In this document: piece after piece, positions 45,431 to 55,126 of the stretch
Position numbering within the stretch: position 1 is the stretch's first letter
Layout: each line of letters starts with the position of its first letter
Assembly: GCF_028830055.1 (NCBI RefSeq)
Contig: NZ_CP101655.1
Coordinates: 372,001-436,000, forward strand
Length of the DNA stretch: 64,000 nucleotides
From: Pseudomonas serboccidentalis
GTDB lineage: Bacteria; Pseudomonadota; Gammaproteobacteria; Pseudomonadales; Pseudomonadaceae
Direction of reading: 5' to 3'
Program-made: the position numbers and the translations under genes
The notes under the pieces: model-generated
What the model saw: only the letters and a program-made list of their open reading frames with translations
Database searches by the model: none
What the model was told of the DNA's origin: nothing

Positions 45431-45988
45431 ATGACGACTGTATTTATTGCCGGCTCTATCAACATCAAGAACCTTGATCCGAAGGTTAAAGAGCGTATCA
45501 ATAATATCGTTGCGTCTGATTTTGAGGTGGTGGTGGGTGATGCAGGGGGGGCCGATACCTCCATTCAGGAGTACCTGTTGAGCCTCGAACGATCCAGAAC
45601 CACGGTGTTCTGCAGTGGTTCAACGCCGCGGAATAACCTTGGGCAGTGGCCCGCCAGAACAGTCGACTCCAAGCATTCCAAAGGGTCGAGAGCCTTCTTC
45701 ACTGAGAAAGACGTCGTCATGGCTGAAGCGGCTGACTACGGCTTGATGATCTGGGATGCAAAGAGCACCGGCACGCTCAGCAACGTCATAGAACTGTTAT
45801 CGAGAAAGAAGAAGTCGCTTGTCTTCGTCAACAAGGAAAAGGAATTCAAAGTGGTTGGAGACGTCAGTCAGCTCGAAGAGTTGATTGCATTCATGTCCGA
45901 TCACGCCAAGCAAAAAGCCAACGAAAAAATCAGGTTGTTCGATCGTATCTCTTTGCTGAAGCACGATCAGGCAGAGCTTTCTTTTTGA
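45431..45988 (+). CDS. SLOG-domain Rossmann-like protein, possible defence/nucleotide-signalling component
   Basis: The ATG at 45431 has GGAAG eight bases upstream and gives 185 residues; a TTG at 45416 overlaps the previous gene and is less likely. The pattern is that of the SLOG superfamily (relatives of DprA, LOG and DUF2493): a first strand TTVFIAGSINIKNLD, the glycine motif EVVVGDAGGADTSIQEYL near residue 37 and YGLMIWDAKSTGTLSNVIEL near 105. A lysine-rich helical tail follows. The domain binds nucleotide-like ligands. The DNA is visibly poorer in GC than the neighbours, which suggests transfer. A PRTase next to a SLOG protein recalls predicted nucleotide-centred conflict systems; the actual function is unknown. 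Confidence 0.7.
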   Translation: MTTVFIAGSINIKNLDPKVKERINNIVASDFEVVVGDAGGADTSIQEYLLSLERSRTTVFCSGSTPRNNLGQWPARTVDSKHSKGSRAFFTEKDVVMAEAADYGLMIWDAKSTGTLSNVIELLSRKKKSLVFVNKEKEFKVVGDVSQLEELIAFMSDHAKQKANEKIRLFDRISLLKHDQAELSF

Positions 45989-46010
45989 TGATTTTGTTCG
46001 ACTTTACTGA

Positions 46011-46037
46011 ACCCCGGCACCTTGTCGGGGCCGGGGT
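46011..46037. other. Inverted repeat between converging genes
   Basis: ACCCCGGC pairs with GCCGGGGT around CACCTTGTCGG. The run of A lies on the plus-strand 3' side, so neither strand has the T-tract of a classical terminator. Confidence 0.4.
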
Positions 46038-46048
46038 CAAAAAAACGC

Positions 46049-47533
46049 TTAGCGACTCACCTTCCACGCATCCCCAGCCGGCGCCTTGCCATGGTCATAC
46101 GGCTTGCCAATCCACATATAAACCAAGCCCAACCCAATCACGATCGCGGTGCTCAACACCATCGCATAGTTCACGTACCACGCCGCATCCGGCGTACGCG
46201 GCCAGGCCATGTTGATGATGGCGCCAACGCCGTACACCAGCGCGCCGATGTTCACCGGCCAGCCCCACGCGCCGAGGGTGAACTTGCCGCTGGGTTTCCA
46301 GCCTTTGCTGCGGGCGTAGAGGGCGGCCAGGACGATCATCTGGAACGCGAGGTAGATGCCGATGGCGGCGAAGCTGACGATGGTGGCCACGGCGTCCTGC
46401 AGGAAGAAGCCGAGGGCGATGATCAGCGCGGGCAGGACGCCGGAGACGAACAGTGCGGCAACCGGCACTTGGGTGGTAGGAGAAATCTTTTTCAGCAGTC
46501 GGCTGCCGATGACCATTTCGTCGCGAGCGTAGGAGTACAGCAGACGGCTCGCTGCGGCCTGTAGGCTGATGACGCAGGAGATGAAGGAAATCATCACCAC
46601 GCCCATCACCACTTTCGAGCCAATCGGACCGAAGGCGTTGTTGAGGATGGTGGTGACCGGGTCCTTGTCGGTGCCGTTGATCACCGCTTGCATGTCCGGC
46701 ACGGCGAGGATCAGCGCCAGGCAGGCGAACATCGCCGCAATGCCGCCGATGTAGATGGTCATGCGCATGGCCACCGGGATTTTTGCGCTCGGGTTCGGGG
46801 TTTCTTCGGCGACATCACCGCAAGCCTCGAAGCCGTAGTAGAGGAACATCCCCGCCAGCGAGGCGGTGAGGAAGGCCGGCAGGTACGAGCCGTCGACGCT
46901 GATGTCGAAGGTGTTGAACAGCACGCTCAGCGGTTGGTGACGTTCGAAGATCAGCAGGTAAACGCCGACGATCACCGCGCCGACCAGTTCGCAGAGAAAG
47001 CCGAACATGGCAATGCGCGCCAGCACTTGGGTACCGCTCAGATTGACCAGCGTGGCGAACAGGGTCAGCACCAGGGCGATGACGATGTTGGTGTTGTTGC
47101 TCGGCTCGAAGCCCATCATGGCCGCAAGGTACGGGCCGGCGCCGACGGCCACCGCCGCGATGGTGACGCACAGGGCGATGGAGTAGATCCAGCCGACCAT
47201 CCATGCCCACTTCTTGCCCACCAAACGCCGCGCCCACGGATAGACGCCGCCGGAAATCGGGAACTGCGAAACCACTTCGCCGAAGATCAGGCACACCAGC
47301 AACTGGCCGCAACCGACCAGTAAATAGGCCCAGAACATCGGTGGCCCGCCAGCGGCGAGGCACAGGCCGAACAGGGTATAAACCCCGACGACCGGTGACA
47401 GATAAGTGAAGCCCAAGGCGAAGTTTTCCCACAGGCTCATACTGCGGTTGAAGTTCGAGGTGTAGCCCAGTTTGCGCAGTTGTTCGGCATCGCTGTCGGC
47501 AACAGCGGCGGAGAGATCGGGTGAGGCACTCAT
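46049..47533 (-). CDS. APC-family amino acid/polyamine permease
   Basis: A 494-residue transporter with about twelve membrane segments. The start resembles GABA/amino-acid permeases of the APC superfamily (LGYTSNFNRSMSLWENFALG and FTYLSPVVGVYTLFG), and FGEVVSQFPISGGVYPWARR near 90 plus FEACGDVAEETPNPSAKIP near 245 are the family loops. It is the last gene of the leftward polyamine-type cluster, separated from the dehydrogenase by a REPIN. A role in taking up a polyamine, GABA or amino acid is inferred from this position. Confidence 0.87.
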   Translation of the reverse strand: MSASPDLSAAVADSDAEQLRKLGYTSNFNRSMSLWENFALGFTYLSPVVGVYTLFGLCLAAGGPPMFWAYLLVGCGQLLVCLIFGEVVSQFPISGGVYPWARRLVGKKWAWMVGWIYSIALCVTIAAVAVGAGPYLAAMMGFEPSNNTNIVIALVLTLFATLVNLSGTQVLARIAMFGFLCELVGAVIVGVYLLIFERHQPLSVLFNTFDISVDGSYLPAFLTASLAGMFLYYGFEACGDVAEETPNPSAKIPVAMRMTIYIGGIAAMFACLALILAVPDMQAVINGTDKDPVTTILNNAFGPIGSKVVMGVVMISFISCVISLQAAASRLLYSYARDEMVIGSRLLKKISPTTQVPVAALFVSGVLPALIIALGFFLQDAVATIVSFAAIGIYLAFQMIVLAALYARSKGWKPSGKFTLGAWGWPVNIGALVYGVGAIINMAWPRTPDAAWYVNYAMVLSTAIVIGLGLVYMWIGKPYDHGKAPAGDAWKVSR

Positions 47534-47676
47534 GTGTGGTTGCTCCGTGAAATCGGCAGATTTCGGATGGCCGAGGCCGTGGCGGGGCTTTTCGGGCGCC
47601 GCCCGGGTCGGTAGTTATTGTTTTGGTTTCGGTGACGCCTGGTGCTGAATCGCCGACATCATCCGTGTGTCGCGGA

Positions 47677-47754
47677 AAAGATCGCAGCCTGCGGCAGCTC
47701 CTACATGATGGACGCCACTCTCCTGTAGGAGCTGCCGCAGGCTGCGATCTTTTC
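47677..47754. repeat. REPIN between permease and aldehyde dehydrogenase genes
   Basis: AAGATCGCAGCCTGCGGCAG and the inverse from 47723 (GTAGGAGCTGCCGCAGGCTG), about 20 bases apart. Confidence 0.87.
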
Positions 47755-47758
47755 GCTG

Positions 47759-49183
47759 TTAATGCTTGAACATCACATGCCGAACCGTGGTGTAGTCCTC
47801 CAGCCCGTACATGGACATGTCCTTGCCGTAGCCGGACAATTTCTGACCGCCATGGGGCATTTCGCTGACGAGCATGAAGTGTGTGTTCACCCAGGTGCAG
47901 CCGTACTGCAAACGGGCAGACAGGCGATGGGCGCGTCCTACATCCGCCGTCCACACCGAGGAGGCGAGCCCGTAGTCCGAATCGTTGGCCCACTCCAGCG
48001 CCTGTGCTTCATCGGTGAATTGAGTCACCGACACCACCGGCCCGAACACTTCGCGGCGGACGATCTCGTCGTCCTGCTGCGCGTCGGCCAGCACCGTCGG
48101 TTCGAAGAAGAAACCGTTGCCTTCAACAGCCTTGCCGCCGGTGATCAAACGGATGTGCGGCTGGGCCACGGCGCGCTCGACGAACCCGGCGACACGGTCG
48201 CGGTGCTGCGCCGTAATCAGCGGCCCCAGTTCGGTGGACGGATCATCCTGCAAGCCGTACTTGATGCTGCTGACCGCCGCACCGAGCTTCTCGACGAACG
48301 TGTCGTAGATGCCTTGCTGCGCGTAGATGCGGCACGCGGCGGTGCAGTCCTGGCCGGCGTTGTAGAAACCAAAGGTGCGAATACCTTCCACCGCCGCATC
48401 GATATCGGCGTCGTCGAAGATGATCACCGGCGCCTTGCCGCCCAGCTCCATGTGCATGCGTTTGACGCTGTCGGCGGTGCTGGAAATGATGTTCGAACCG
48501 GTGGCGATCGAGCCGGTCAGCGAGACCATGCGCACTTTCGGATGCGTGACCAGCGGGCTGCCCACGGTAGGACCGCGACCAAACACCAGATTGAGCACGC
48601 CGGCCGGGAAGATTTCCGACGCCAGTTCGGCCAGACGCAACGCGGTCAGCGGGGTCTGTTCCGACGGCTTGAGTACCACGGTATTACCGGCGGCCAGTGC
48701 CGGGGCGATTTTCCAGGCGACCATCATCAGCGGGTAGTTCCACGGCGCGATGGAGGCGATCACGCCTACCGGGTCGCGGCGAATCATCGAGGTGTGGCCG
48801 GGCAGGTATTCGCCACCGGCCGAGCCGCTCATGCAACGGCTGGCACCGGCGAAGAAACGGAACACGTCGGCGATTGCCGGGATCTCGTCGTTGAGCGCGG
48901 CGCTGTAGGGTTTGCCGCAGTTGGCGGATTCGAGTTTGGCCAGCTCCTCGCCATGGGCTTCGATGGCGTCGGCGAGTTTGAGCAGCAGCAACGAGCGGTC
49001 TTTCGGCGTGGTTTGCGACCACGCAGCGAAGGCGTTGTCCGCGGCGCGCACGGCGGCATCGACCTGGGCTTCGCTGGCTTCGTTGATCTCCACCAACACT
49101 TCGCCAAGCGAAGGGTTGAGCACCGGTTGGGCGGGGCCTTCGCCGTTGACCAGTTGGCCGTTGATCAGGAGTTTGGTTTGCAT
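47759..49183 (-). CDS. Aldehyde dehydrogenase, gamma-aminobutyraldehyde type (PatD/YdcW-like)
   Basis: The start at 49183 has GAGGA eight bases upstream and gives 474 residues ([20 protein letters not shown]), the length of E. coli PatD. Seen are [20 protein letters not shown] near 150, the NAD+-binding and glutamate region [20 protein letters not shown] near 250 and the nucleophile cysteine in [18 protein letters not shown] near 286. It probably oxidises 4-aminobutanal to GABA in putrescine breakdown. Its paralogue lies at 53539, on the other side of the ABC genes. The end, TVRHVMFKH, is typical. Confidence 0.9.
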   Translation of the reverse strand: MQTKLLINGQLVNGEGPAQPVLNPSLGEVLVEINEASEAQVDAAVRAADNAFAAWSQTTPKDRSLLLLKLADAIEAHGEELAKLESANCGKPYSAALNDEIPAIADVFRFFAGASRCMSGSAGGEYLPGHTSMIRRDPVGVIASIAPWNYPLMMVAWKIAPALAAGNTVVLKPSEQTPLTALRLAELASEIFPAGVLNLVFGRGPTVGSPLVTHPKVRMVSLTGSIATGSNIISSTADSVKRMHMELGGKAPVIIFDDADIDAAVEGIRTFGFYNAGQDCTAACRIYAQQGIYDTFVEKLGAAVSSIKYGLQDDPSTELGPLITAQHRDRVAGFVERAVAQPHIRLITGGKAVEGNGFFFEPTVLADAQQDDEIVRREVFGPVVSVTQFTDEAQALEWANDSDYGLASSVWTADVGRAHRLSARLQYGCTWVNTHFMLVSEMPHGGQKLSGYGKDMSMYGLEDYTTVRHVMFKH

Positions 49184-49231
49184 GGTTTTGTCCTCACTAA
49201 CACTTTTATTGTTCTGCCGAAACCGAACCCA

Positions 49232-49315
49232 TGTAGGAGCTGCCGAAGGCTGCGATCTTTTGATCTTGATCTTCAAAGCAACATCAAAAGATCGCAGCCT
49301 TCGGCAGCTCCTACA
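49232..49315. repeat. REPIN between the ABC permease and aldehyde dehydrogenase genes
   Basis: TGTAGGAGCTGCCGAAGGCT and its inverse face each other across about 20 bases. Confidence 0.9.
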
Positions 49316-49344
49316 GGGATTCGGTTTGTTCAGTGGTTATTCGG

Positions 49345-50172
49345 TTATTTGCCGCCGCTGCCCGCGACACTTTCGCCACCGCGCGTCAGGTAATACGCGC
49401 CGAGAATCGGCAGCATGGTCACCATCATCACCAGCATGGCGACGACGTTGGTTACCGGCACATCCCGTGGGCGGCTGAGTTGATTGAGCAGCCACAACGG
49501 CAACGTGCGCTCATGCCCGGCGGTGAACGTGGTAACGATGATCTCGTCGAACGACAGTGCAAACGCCAGCATGCCGCCCGCGAGCAAGGCCGACCCGAGG
49601 TTCGGCAGGATGATGTAGCGGAAGGTCTGCCAGCCGTCGGCGCCGAGATCCATCGACGCCTCGATCAGGCTGTGCGACGTGCGGCGCAGGCGGGCGATGA
49701 CGTTGTTGTAGACGATCACCACACAGAAGGTCGCGTGGCCGACAATGATGGTGAACATCCCCGGCTCGATCCCCAGCGTCTTGAACGTCGCCAGCAGGGC
49801 GATCCCGGTGATGATCCCCGGCAACGCAATCGGCAGGATCAGCATCAGCGAAATGCCCTGTTTGCCGAAGAAGTCTCGGCGGTACAACGCGGCCGAAGCC
49901 AGCGTGCCGAGCACCATCGCGATCAACGTGGCGATGGCGGCAATCTGCAGCGACAGCTTGATCGCTTCCAGCACGTCCGGCCGCGAAAACGCCACGCTGA
50001 ACCAGTGAAGCGTGAAGCCCTTCGGTGGAAAGCTGAACGCGGCCTCTTCGGTGTTGAAGGCGTAAAGGAAGATGATCAGGATCGGAAAGTGCAGAAACAC
50101 CAACCCGCCCCAGGCTGCGATCTTTAATCCGAGGGACGCTTTTTCCCCCTGCTTTTCTGAATTAGAGCGCAT
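49345..50172 (-). CDS. Polyamine-type ABC transporter permease (PotC/YdcV-like)
   Basis: A 275-residue membrane protein with six hydrophobic segments and the ABC permease EAA loop [20 protein letters not shown] near 180. The start of the mature region ([20 protein letters not shown]) and the loop [13 protein letters not shown] are typical of PotC/YdcV. It overlaps the upstream permease gene by 11 bases, indicating coupled synthesis of the two subunits. Confidence 0.92.
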   Translation of the reverse strand: MRSNSEKQGEKASLGLKIAAWGGLVFLHFPILIIFLYAFNTEEAAFSFPPKGFTLHWFSVAFSRPDVLEAIKLSLQIAAIATLIAMVLGTLASAALYRRDFFGKQGISLMLILPIALPGIITGIALLATFKTLGIEPGMFTIIVGHATFCVVIVYNNVIARLRRTSHSLIEASMDLGADGWQTFRYIILPNLGSALLAGGMLAFALSFDEIIVTTFTAGHERTLPLWLLNQLSRPRDVPVTNVVAMLVMMVTMLPILGAYYLTRGGESVAGSGGK

Positions 50173-51097
50173 CGAAGGCCCCCAGTCGTTTGACGATGGA
50201 CAGGTAAACCGCGATCAACACAATCGGCACCAACGTAAACGCTGCGGCCATTGGCATATTGCCGATCGCACCTTGCTGCGCATAAACCATGCTGCCGACG
50301 AAGTAGCCCGGCGGGCCGACCAGTTGCGGCACGATGAAGTCGCCCAGGGTCAGCGAAAAAGTGAAGATCGAGCCCGCCGCAATGCCGGGAATCGACAGCG
50401 GCAGAATCACCTGCATGAAGGTCTGGCGCGGCTTCGCGCCCAAGTCGGCGGAGGCCTGCAACAGTGACGGCGGCAGGCGTTCCAGCGACGCCTGGATCGG
50501 CAAAATCATGAACGGCAGCCAGATATAGACGAACACCATGAAGCGGCCCAGGTGCGAGGTCGACAAGGTGCTGCCGCCGACCCCGGGAATCCCCAGAATG
50601 AACTGCAACACCGGCTCCAGCCCCAGATGCTGCACGAACCACTGCGCCACGCCGCCCTTGGCCAGCAGCAACGTCCACGCGTAGGCCTTGACGATGTAAC
50701 TGGCCCACATCGGCATCATCACCGCGATGTAGAAAAACGCCTTGGTCTTGCCGGTGGTGTAGCGCGCCATGTAGTAGGCAATCGGGAACGCGACAATGGC
50801 GCTGGCGATGGACACGACGATGGCCATGCTCAGCGTGCGCAGGATGATGTCGAAGTTCGACGGTTGGAACAGCGCGGCAAAGTTGGCCAGGGTCAGGTCG
50901 GGGGTGACCGCCATGGTGAAGTCGTCGAAGGTGTAGAAACCCTGCCACAACAGCACCAGCAATGAGCCGAGATAGATTGCGCCGAACCACAGCAGTGGCG
51001 GCACCAGCAGCAGCGACAGGTACAGGTTCGGTTTGCGGTAGAGCAGGTTGGAAAACCGGCGCAAGGGCGGCGCTTGAGTCATCGCGAGCGTGCTCAT
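50162..51097 (-). CDS. Polyamine-type ABC transporter permease (PotB/YdcU-like)
   Basis: The ATG at 51097 lies one base after the TGA of the ATPase gene and gives 311 residues; an upstream ATG at 51124 would lie inside the ATPase gene. Six membrane segments are seen, and the EAA loop [20 protein letters not shown] lies near 215. [20 protein letters not shown] resembles the PotB periplasmic loop. It pairs with the next permease in the inner-membrane channel. Confidence 0.92.
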   Translation of the reverse strand: MSTLAMTQAPPLRRFSNLLYRKPNLYLSLLLVPPLLWFGAIYLGSLLVLLWQGFYTFDDFTMAVTPDLTLANFAALFQPSNFDIILRTLSMAIVVSIASAIVAFPIAYYMARYTTGKTKAFFYIAVMMPMWASYIVKAYAWTLLLAKGGVAQWFVQHLGLEPVLQFILGIPGVGGSTLSTSHLGRFMVFVYIWLPFMILPIQASLERLPPSLLQASADLGAKPRQTFMQVILPLSIPGIAAGSIFTFSLTLGDFIVPQLVGPPGYFVGSMVYAQQGAIGNMPMAAAFTLVPIVLIAVYLSIVKRLGAFDAL

Positions 51098-51098
51098 C

Positions 51099-52136
51099 TC
51101 ACACCCCGCCGGCAACGGTGTCATGCAGCGCGATCATCGCTTCCCGCGCCCAGCGTGCGCTCAGGCGCTGGCCGGTCTGGTGCTGCGCGCTGCTGTCGAT
51201 CCACTGATTGTTGGCGTGGCTGATGCTCAGGGTCTGGCCGTTTTCCAGCTTCAGTTCATAACGCGTGGCGCTGCCCTGATATTGAATGTCGTGGAGCAGG
51301 CCGCTGACCTCGATCTCGTGGCTGGCCAGCGGGCCTTCGGCGAAACGCACGTGTTCCGGACGGATCGAAAACGGCTGCGGGTGACCGCTGAGCTGGCGCG
51401 CCAGATCGCCACGGATCACGTTCGAGGTGCCGACGAATTCGGCGACGAAGGTGGTGGTCGGTTTCATGTACAGATTGCGCGGGGTATCGACCTGTTCGAT
51501 GCGGCCCTTGTTGAATACGGCCACGCGGTCGGACATCGACAGCGCTTCAGTTTGATCGTGGGTGACGAAGATGAAGGTGATGCCGAGCTGGCGTTGCAGC
51601 TTCTTCAGTTCGCTTTGCATCTGTTCGCGAAGCTTGAGGTCGAGGGCGCCGAGCGGTTCATCGAGCAACAGCACGCGCGGACGATTGACCAAGGCTCGGG
51701 CCAGAGCCACGCGCTGGCGCTGACCGCCGGACAATTGCACCGGTTTGCGTGCGCCGTAACCGCCGAGGGCGACCATGTCCAACGCCTCTTCGGCGCGTTT
51801 GTGGCGCTCGGTTTTGCTCACCCCTTTGACCTTCAAGCCGTAAGCGACGTTGTCCAGCACGTTCATGTGCGGGAACAGCGCGTAGTCCTGGAATACGGTG
51901 TTTACATCGCGTTGATACGGCGGCAGGCCGGCCGCTTCGGCGCCGTGGATGCGGATCGATCCGGCGCTTGGTTGTTCGAACCCGGCGATCAGGCGCAGGC
52001 AGGTGGTTTTGCCCGAGCCGGAAGGGCCGAGCATGGAAAAGAACTCGCCGTCCTGGATATCGATGGAAACCCGGTCAACGGCCTTCACTTCGCCGAACTG
52101 CCGGGAAACGTTGGTGAACTGGACTGCAAGCGTCAT
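51099..52136 (-). CDS. Polyamine-type ABC transporter ATPase (PotA/YdcT-like)
   Basis: A 345-residue ATPase with Walker A LGPSGSGKTTCLRLIAGFE near 37, signature LSGGQRQRVALARALVNRP near 137, Walker B VLLLDEPLGALDLKLREQ near 157 and the H-loop FIFVTHDQTEAL. A TOBE domain from about 260 completes the PotA architecture. It energises import through the two permeases encoded next. A REPIN separates it from the binding-protein gene. Confidence 0.95.
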   Translation of the reverse strand: MTLAVQFTNVSRQFGEVKAVDRVSIDIQDGEFFSMLGPSGSGKTTCLRLIAGFEQPSAGSIRIHGAEAAGLPPYQRDVNTVFQDYALFPHMNVLDNVAYGLKVKGVSKTERHKRAEEALDMVALGGYGARKPVQLSGGQRQRVALARALVNRPRVLLLDEPLGALDLKLREQMQSELKKLQRQLGITFIFVTHDQTEALSMSDRVAVFNKGRIEQVDTPRNLYMKPTTTFVAEFVGTSNVIRGDLARQLSGHPQPFSIRPEHVRFAEGPLASHEIEVSGLLHDIQYQGSATRYELKLENGQTLSISHANNQWIDSSAQHQTGQRLSARWAREAMIALHDTVAGGV

Positions 52137-52189
52137 GGTGCGGTGCTCCGGTAAAGCAGGCTTTCAAAGAATGATCAGGTGTCGCGTCG

Positions 52190-52294
52190 AAAAGATCGCA
52201 GCCTTCGGCAGCTCCTACAGGATGTGTGCCGGACGCTGAATTTTCGGTGCTCGCGGTCGGTGTAGGAGCTGCCGAAGGCTGCGATCTTTTGATC
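52190..52294. repeat. REPIN between the binding-protein and ATPase genes
   Basis: AAGATCGCAGCCTTCGGCAG and TGTAGGAGCTGCCGAAGGCT face each other across about 40 bases. The position matches the malE-malF type of REP placement known from enterobacteria. Confidence 0.9.
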
Positions 52295-52304
52295 TTGAAG
52301 GGGC

Positions 52305-53456
52305 TTAACGGCCGCCCATGATCGCGATGTAGTCCTGGGTCCAGCGGCTGTACGGCACGAACTTGCCGCCTTCAGCCTGCGGGGTTTTCCAGAAGGCGAT
52401 CTTGTCGAACTGGTCGAAACCGTTGGTCTTGCAGCCCTCGGCACCGAGCAGTTCGCTCTCCTTGCACGCCGCCGGCACGGCCGGCAACGAGCCGAACCAC
52501 GCGGCTACATCGCCCTGGACTTTCGGTTTCAGCGACCAGTCCATCCACTTGTACGCGCAGTTCGGGTGCTTGGCTTCGGCGTGCAGCATGGTGGTGTCGG
52601 CCCAGCCGGTGGCGCCTTCTTTCGGAATGGTCGACGCGATCGGCTGCTTTTCGTTGATCAGGCCGTTGACCTGATACGGCCAGGCGCTGGACGCGACCAC
52701 GCCTTCGTTCTTGAAGTCGCTCATCTGCACTGTGGTGTCGTGCCAGTAGCGGTGGATCAGCGGCTGCTGCTGGCGCAACAGCTCAAGCACGGCTTTGTAC
52801 TGATCTTCGGTGAGCTGGTACGGATCCTTGATCCCCAGCTCAGGCTTGGCGCTCTTCAGGTACAGCGCTGCATCGGCGATGTAGATCGGCCCGTCATACG
52901 CCTGCACACGGCCCTTGTTCGGCTTGCCGTCAGGCAGGTTCTGCGCGTCGAACAGCACGTTCCAGCTGGTCGGCGGCGTCTTGAACACGTTGGTGTTATA
53001 CATCAGCACGTTCGGGCCCCACTGGTACGGGGTGCCGTAGGTCTGCTTGTTGACCACGTACCACGGCGCATCTTTCAGGCGCGGGTCGAGGGTGTTCCAG
53101 TTCGGGATCAACGCGGTGTTGATCGGTTGCACGCGCTTGCCGACGATCAACCGCAGCGAGGCATCGCCCGACGCGGTCACCAGGTCGTAACCGCCCTTGG
53201 CCATCAGGCTGACCATTTCGTCGGAGGTGGCAGCCGTCTTGACGTTGACCTTGCAGCCGGTTTCCTTCTCGAAACCGCTCACCCAGTCGTAGGCCTTGTC
53301 GCTCTCGCCACGTTCGATGTAGCCCGGCCAGGCCACGATATCCAGCTGCCCCTCGCCGGCGCCGACGGCTTTCAGCGGCTCGGCGGCTTGCAAACTGGCG
53401 CTGGCCAGCAGGGCCGTGGTGATTGCACTGAACAGTGCGGTCTTGTGCACGAACAT
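52305..53456 (-). CDS. Polyamine-type periplasmic binding protein (YdcS/PotD-like)
   Basis: A 383-residue extracellular binding protein with a signal peptide (MFVHKTALFSAITTALLASA then SLQA). GQLDIVAWPGYIERGESDKA near 37 and YGTPYQWGPNVLMYNTNVFK near 143 are characteristic of the YdcS subgroup of spermidine/putrescine binding proteins. SD GAGGG lies eight bases before the ATG. It is the first ABC gene after the dehydrogenase and the expected substrate receptor. Whether it prefers putrescine, spermidine or a related amine is not readable. Confidence 0.9.
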   Translation of the reverse strand: MFVHKTALFSAITTALLASASLQAAEPLKAVGAGEGQLDIVAWPGYIERGESDKAYDWVSGFEKETGCKVNVKTAATSDEMVSLMAKGGYDLVTASGDASLRLIVGKRVQPINTALIPNWNTLDPRLKDAPWYVVNKQTYGTPYQWGPNVLMYNTNVFKTPPTSWNVLFDAQNLPDGKPNKGRVQAYDGPIYIADAALYLKSAKPELGIKDPYQLTEDQYKAVLELLRQQQPLIHRYWHDTTVQMSDFKNEGVVASSAWPYQVNGLINEKQPIASTIPKEGATGWADTTMLHAEAKHPNCAYKWMDWSLKPKVQGDVAAWFGSLPAVPAACKESELLGAEGCKTNGFDQFDKIAFWKTPQAEGGKFVPYSRWTQDYIAIMGGR

Positions 53457-53538
53457 GGTTGAACCCTCTTCTTTAAATTATGGTCGGGGCAGTTGTGAAC
53501 GCGGTGAAGCATGCCGTTTAGGCTTGTTATTAGCGTAG

Positions 53539-55026
53539 TCAGAGATGCTGGCCGTGGCGGGCCATGATGTGCCGCACCACGCTGTAGTCCTGCAGCGAAT
53601 CACTGGATAAGTCTTTGCCGTATCCGGAGCGTTTCAGCCCGCCGTGGGGCATTTCGCTGACCAGCATGAAATGGCTGTTGATCCAGGTGCAGCCGTACTG
53701 CAAACGGGCGGCGACCTGCATCGCTTTGTCCAGATTCTGCGTCCACACCGACGAGGCCAGGCCGTATTCGGAGTCGTTGGCCCAGTCCACCGCTTGCGCG
53801 AGTTCGTCGAAGCGAGTCACGGTCACCACCGGGCCGAACACTTCGCGCTGGACGATTTCATCGCTCTGTTTGCAACCGGCCAGCAGCGTCGGTTGATAGA
53901 AGAAGCCAGCGCCGGAATGCACCGCCGCGCCGGTCACCCGCTCGATGTGCGGCTGGCCGAGGGCACGTTCGACGAAACTGGCAACGCGGTCGCGCTGGCG
54001 GGTACTGATCAGCGGGCCGATCTCGTTGTCGGCGTCGCGTTTGCCGGCGAAGCGCAGGCTGCTGACGGCGGCGCCGAGTTCGGCAACCAGTTTGTCGTGA
54101 ATCCCGGCCTGCGCGTAGATCCGGCACGCGGCGGTGCAGTCCTGCCCGGCGTTGTAGTAACCGTAGGTGCGTACGCCTTCAACCACCGCCTGAATGTCTG
54201 CATCGTTGCAGACGATCACCGGGGCCTTGCCGCCGAGTTCCAAGTGCGTACGTTTGAGGGTTTTCGCCGCGGCCTGGAGGATCTTCTGCCCGGTGACGAT
54301 ATCGCCGGTCAGCGAGACCATACGCACCTTGGCGTGGCCCACCAGATGGCTGCCGACGCCTTCGCCACCGCCGCAGATGATGTTGATCACCCCGCGTGGC
54401 AGGATCTCGGCCAGTGCGGGCGCCAGTGCGAGGATCGACAGCGGCGTGTGCTCTGAAGGTTTGAACACCAGCGTGTTGCCGGCGGCGAGGGCCGGGGCGA
54501 TTTTCCACGCGGCCATCATGATCGGGTAGTTCCACGGCGCAATCGATGCCACCACACCAATCGGATCGCGGCGCACCATGCTGGTGTAGCCCGGCAGGTA
54601 TTCGCCACTGAGCTGGCCGGTCTGGCAGCGCACGGCACCCGCAAAGAAGCGGAATACGTCGACGGTGGCGCTCAGATCGTCCTGACGCGCCAGGTGCAGT
54701 GGCTTGCCGCAGTTAAGCGCTTCGAGGCGGGCGAGGTGGTCGGCGTGTTTTTCAACAGCATTGGCGATGTCCAGCAGCAGGTTCGAGCGTTGCTGCGGCG
54801 TGGTCCGTGACCATTCGGCAAAGGCGCGGTGGGCGGCGAGGATCGCGCTTTCGACCTGCTCGGTACTGGCCTCGGCGATGTGCGTGAGGATCTCGCCGGT
54901 GGCCGGGTTGAGGATCGGCTCGACAAAACCTTGCCCGGCGACCAGTTCGCCGTCGATCAACAACGCGGTACACATCGGGGTCTGCACGCCAGCCATTTTC
55001 CGCGATCTCTTTTCTTGTGTGGTCAT
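53539..55026 (-). CDS. Second aldehyde dehydrogenase of the gamma-aminobutyraldehyde type
   Basis: A 495-residue paralogue of the enzyme at 47759. It has [20 protein letters not shown] near 168, [20 protein letters not shown] near 268 and the cysteine in [19 protein letters not shown] near 304. The ATG at 55026 has GGGAG behind it; later starts at 54996 or 54975 (MCTALLIDGELVAGQG) would match the PatD length better but have no ribosome site. It is the first structural gene behind the LysR gene. Two related dehydrogenases around one transporter suggest activity on different amino-aldehydes. Confidence 0.88.
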   Translation of the reverse strand: MTTQEKRSRKMAGVQTPMCTALLIDGELVAGQGFVEPILNPATGEILTHIAEASTEQVESAILAAHRAFAEWSRTTPQQRSNLLLDIANAVEKHADHLARLEALNCGKPLHLARQDDLSATVDVFRFFAGAVRCQTGQLSGEYLPGYTSMVRRDPIGVVASIAPWNYPIMMAAWKIAPALAAGNTLVFKPSEHTPLSILALAPALAEILPRGVINIICGGGEGVGSHLVGHAKVRMVSLTGDIVTGQKILQAAAKTLKRTHLELGGKAPVIVCNDADIQAVVEGVRTYGYYNAGQDCTAACRIYAQAGIHDKLVAELGAAVSSLRFAGKRDADNEIGPLISTRQRDRVASFVERALGQPHIERVTGAAVHSGAGFFYQPTLLAGCKQSDEIVQREVFGPVVTVTRFDELAQAVDWANDSEYGLASSVWTQNLDKAMQVAARLQYGCTWINSHFMLVSEMPHGGLKRSGYGKDLSSDSLQDYSVVRHIMARHGQHL

Positions 55027-55126
55027 TGTTGCTCCCGTGCCCGGGAGCCGACCGTCTTATAGATGCAGCAAGACTAGTGCGCGGCTCCGAGGTCGACAAA
55101 TTCTAAATACTGAAGGTGGCATTCGA

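Noticed and set aside
46011..46037. Hairpin as a bidirectional terminator between the SLOG and permease genes
   Set aside because: No T-tract follows the stem on either strand.
47762..49393. A 543-codon open frame antisense to the aldehyde dehydrogenase
   Set aside because: The dehydrogenase motifs on the other strand are unambiguous, and this frame even runs through a REPIN.
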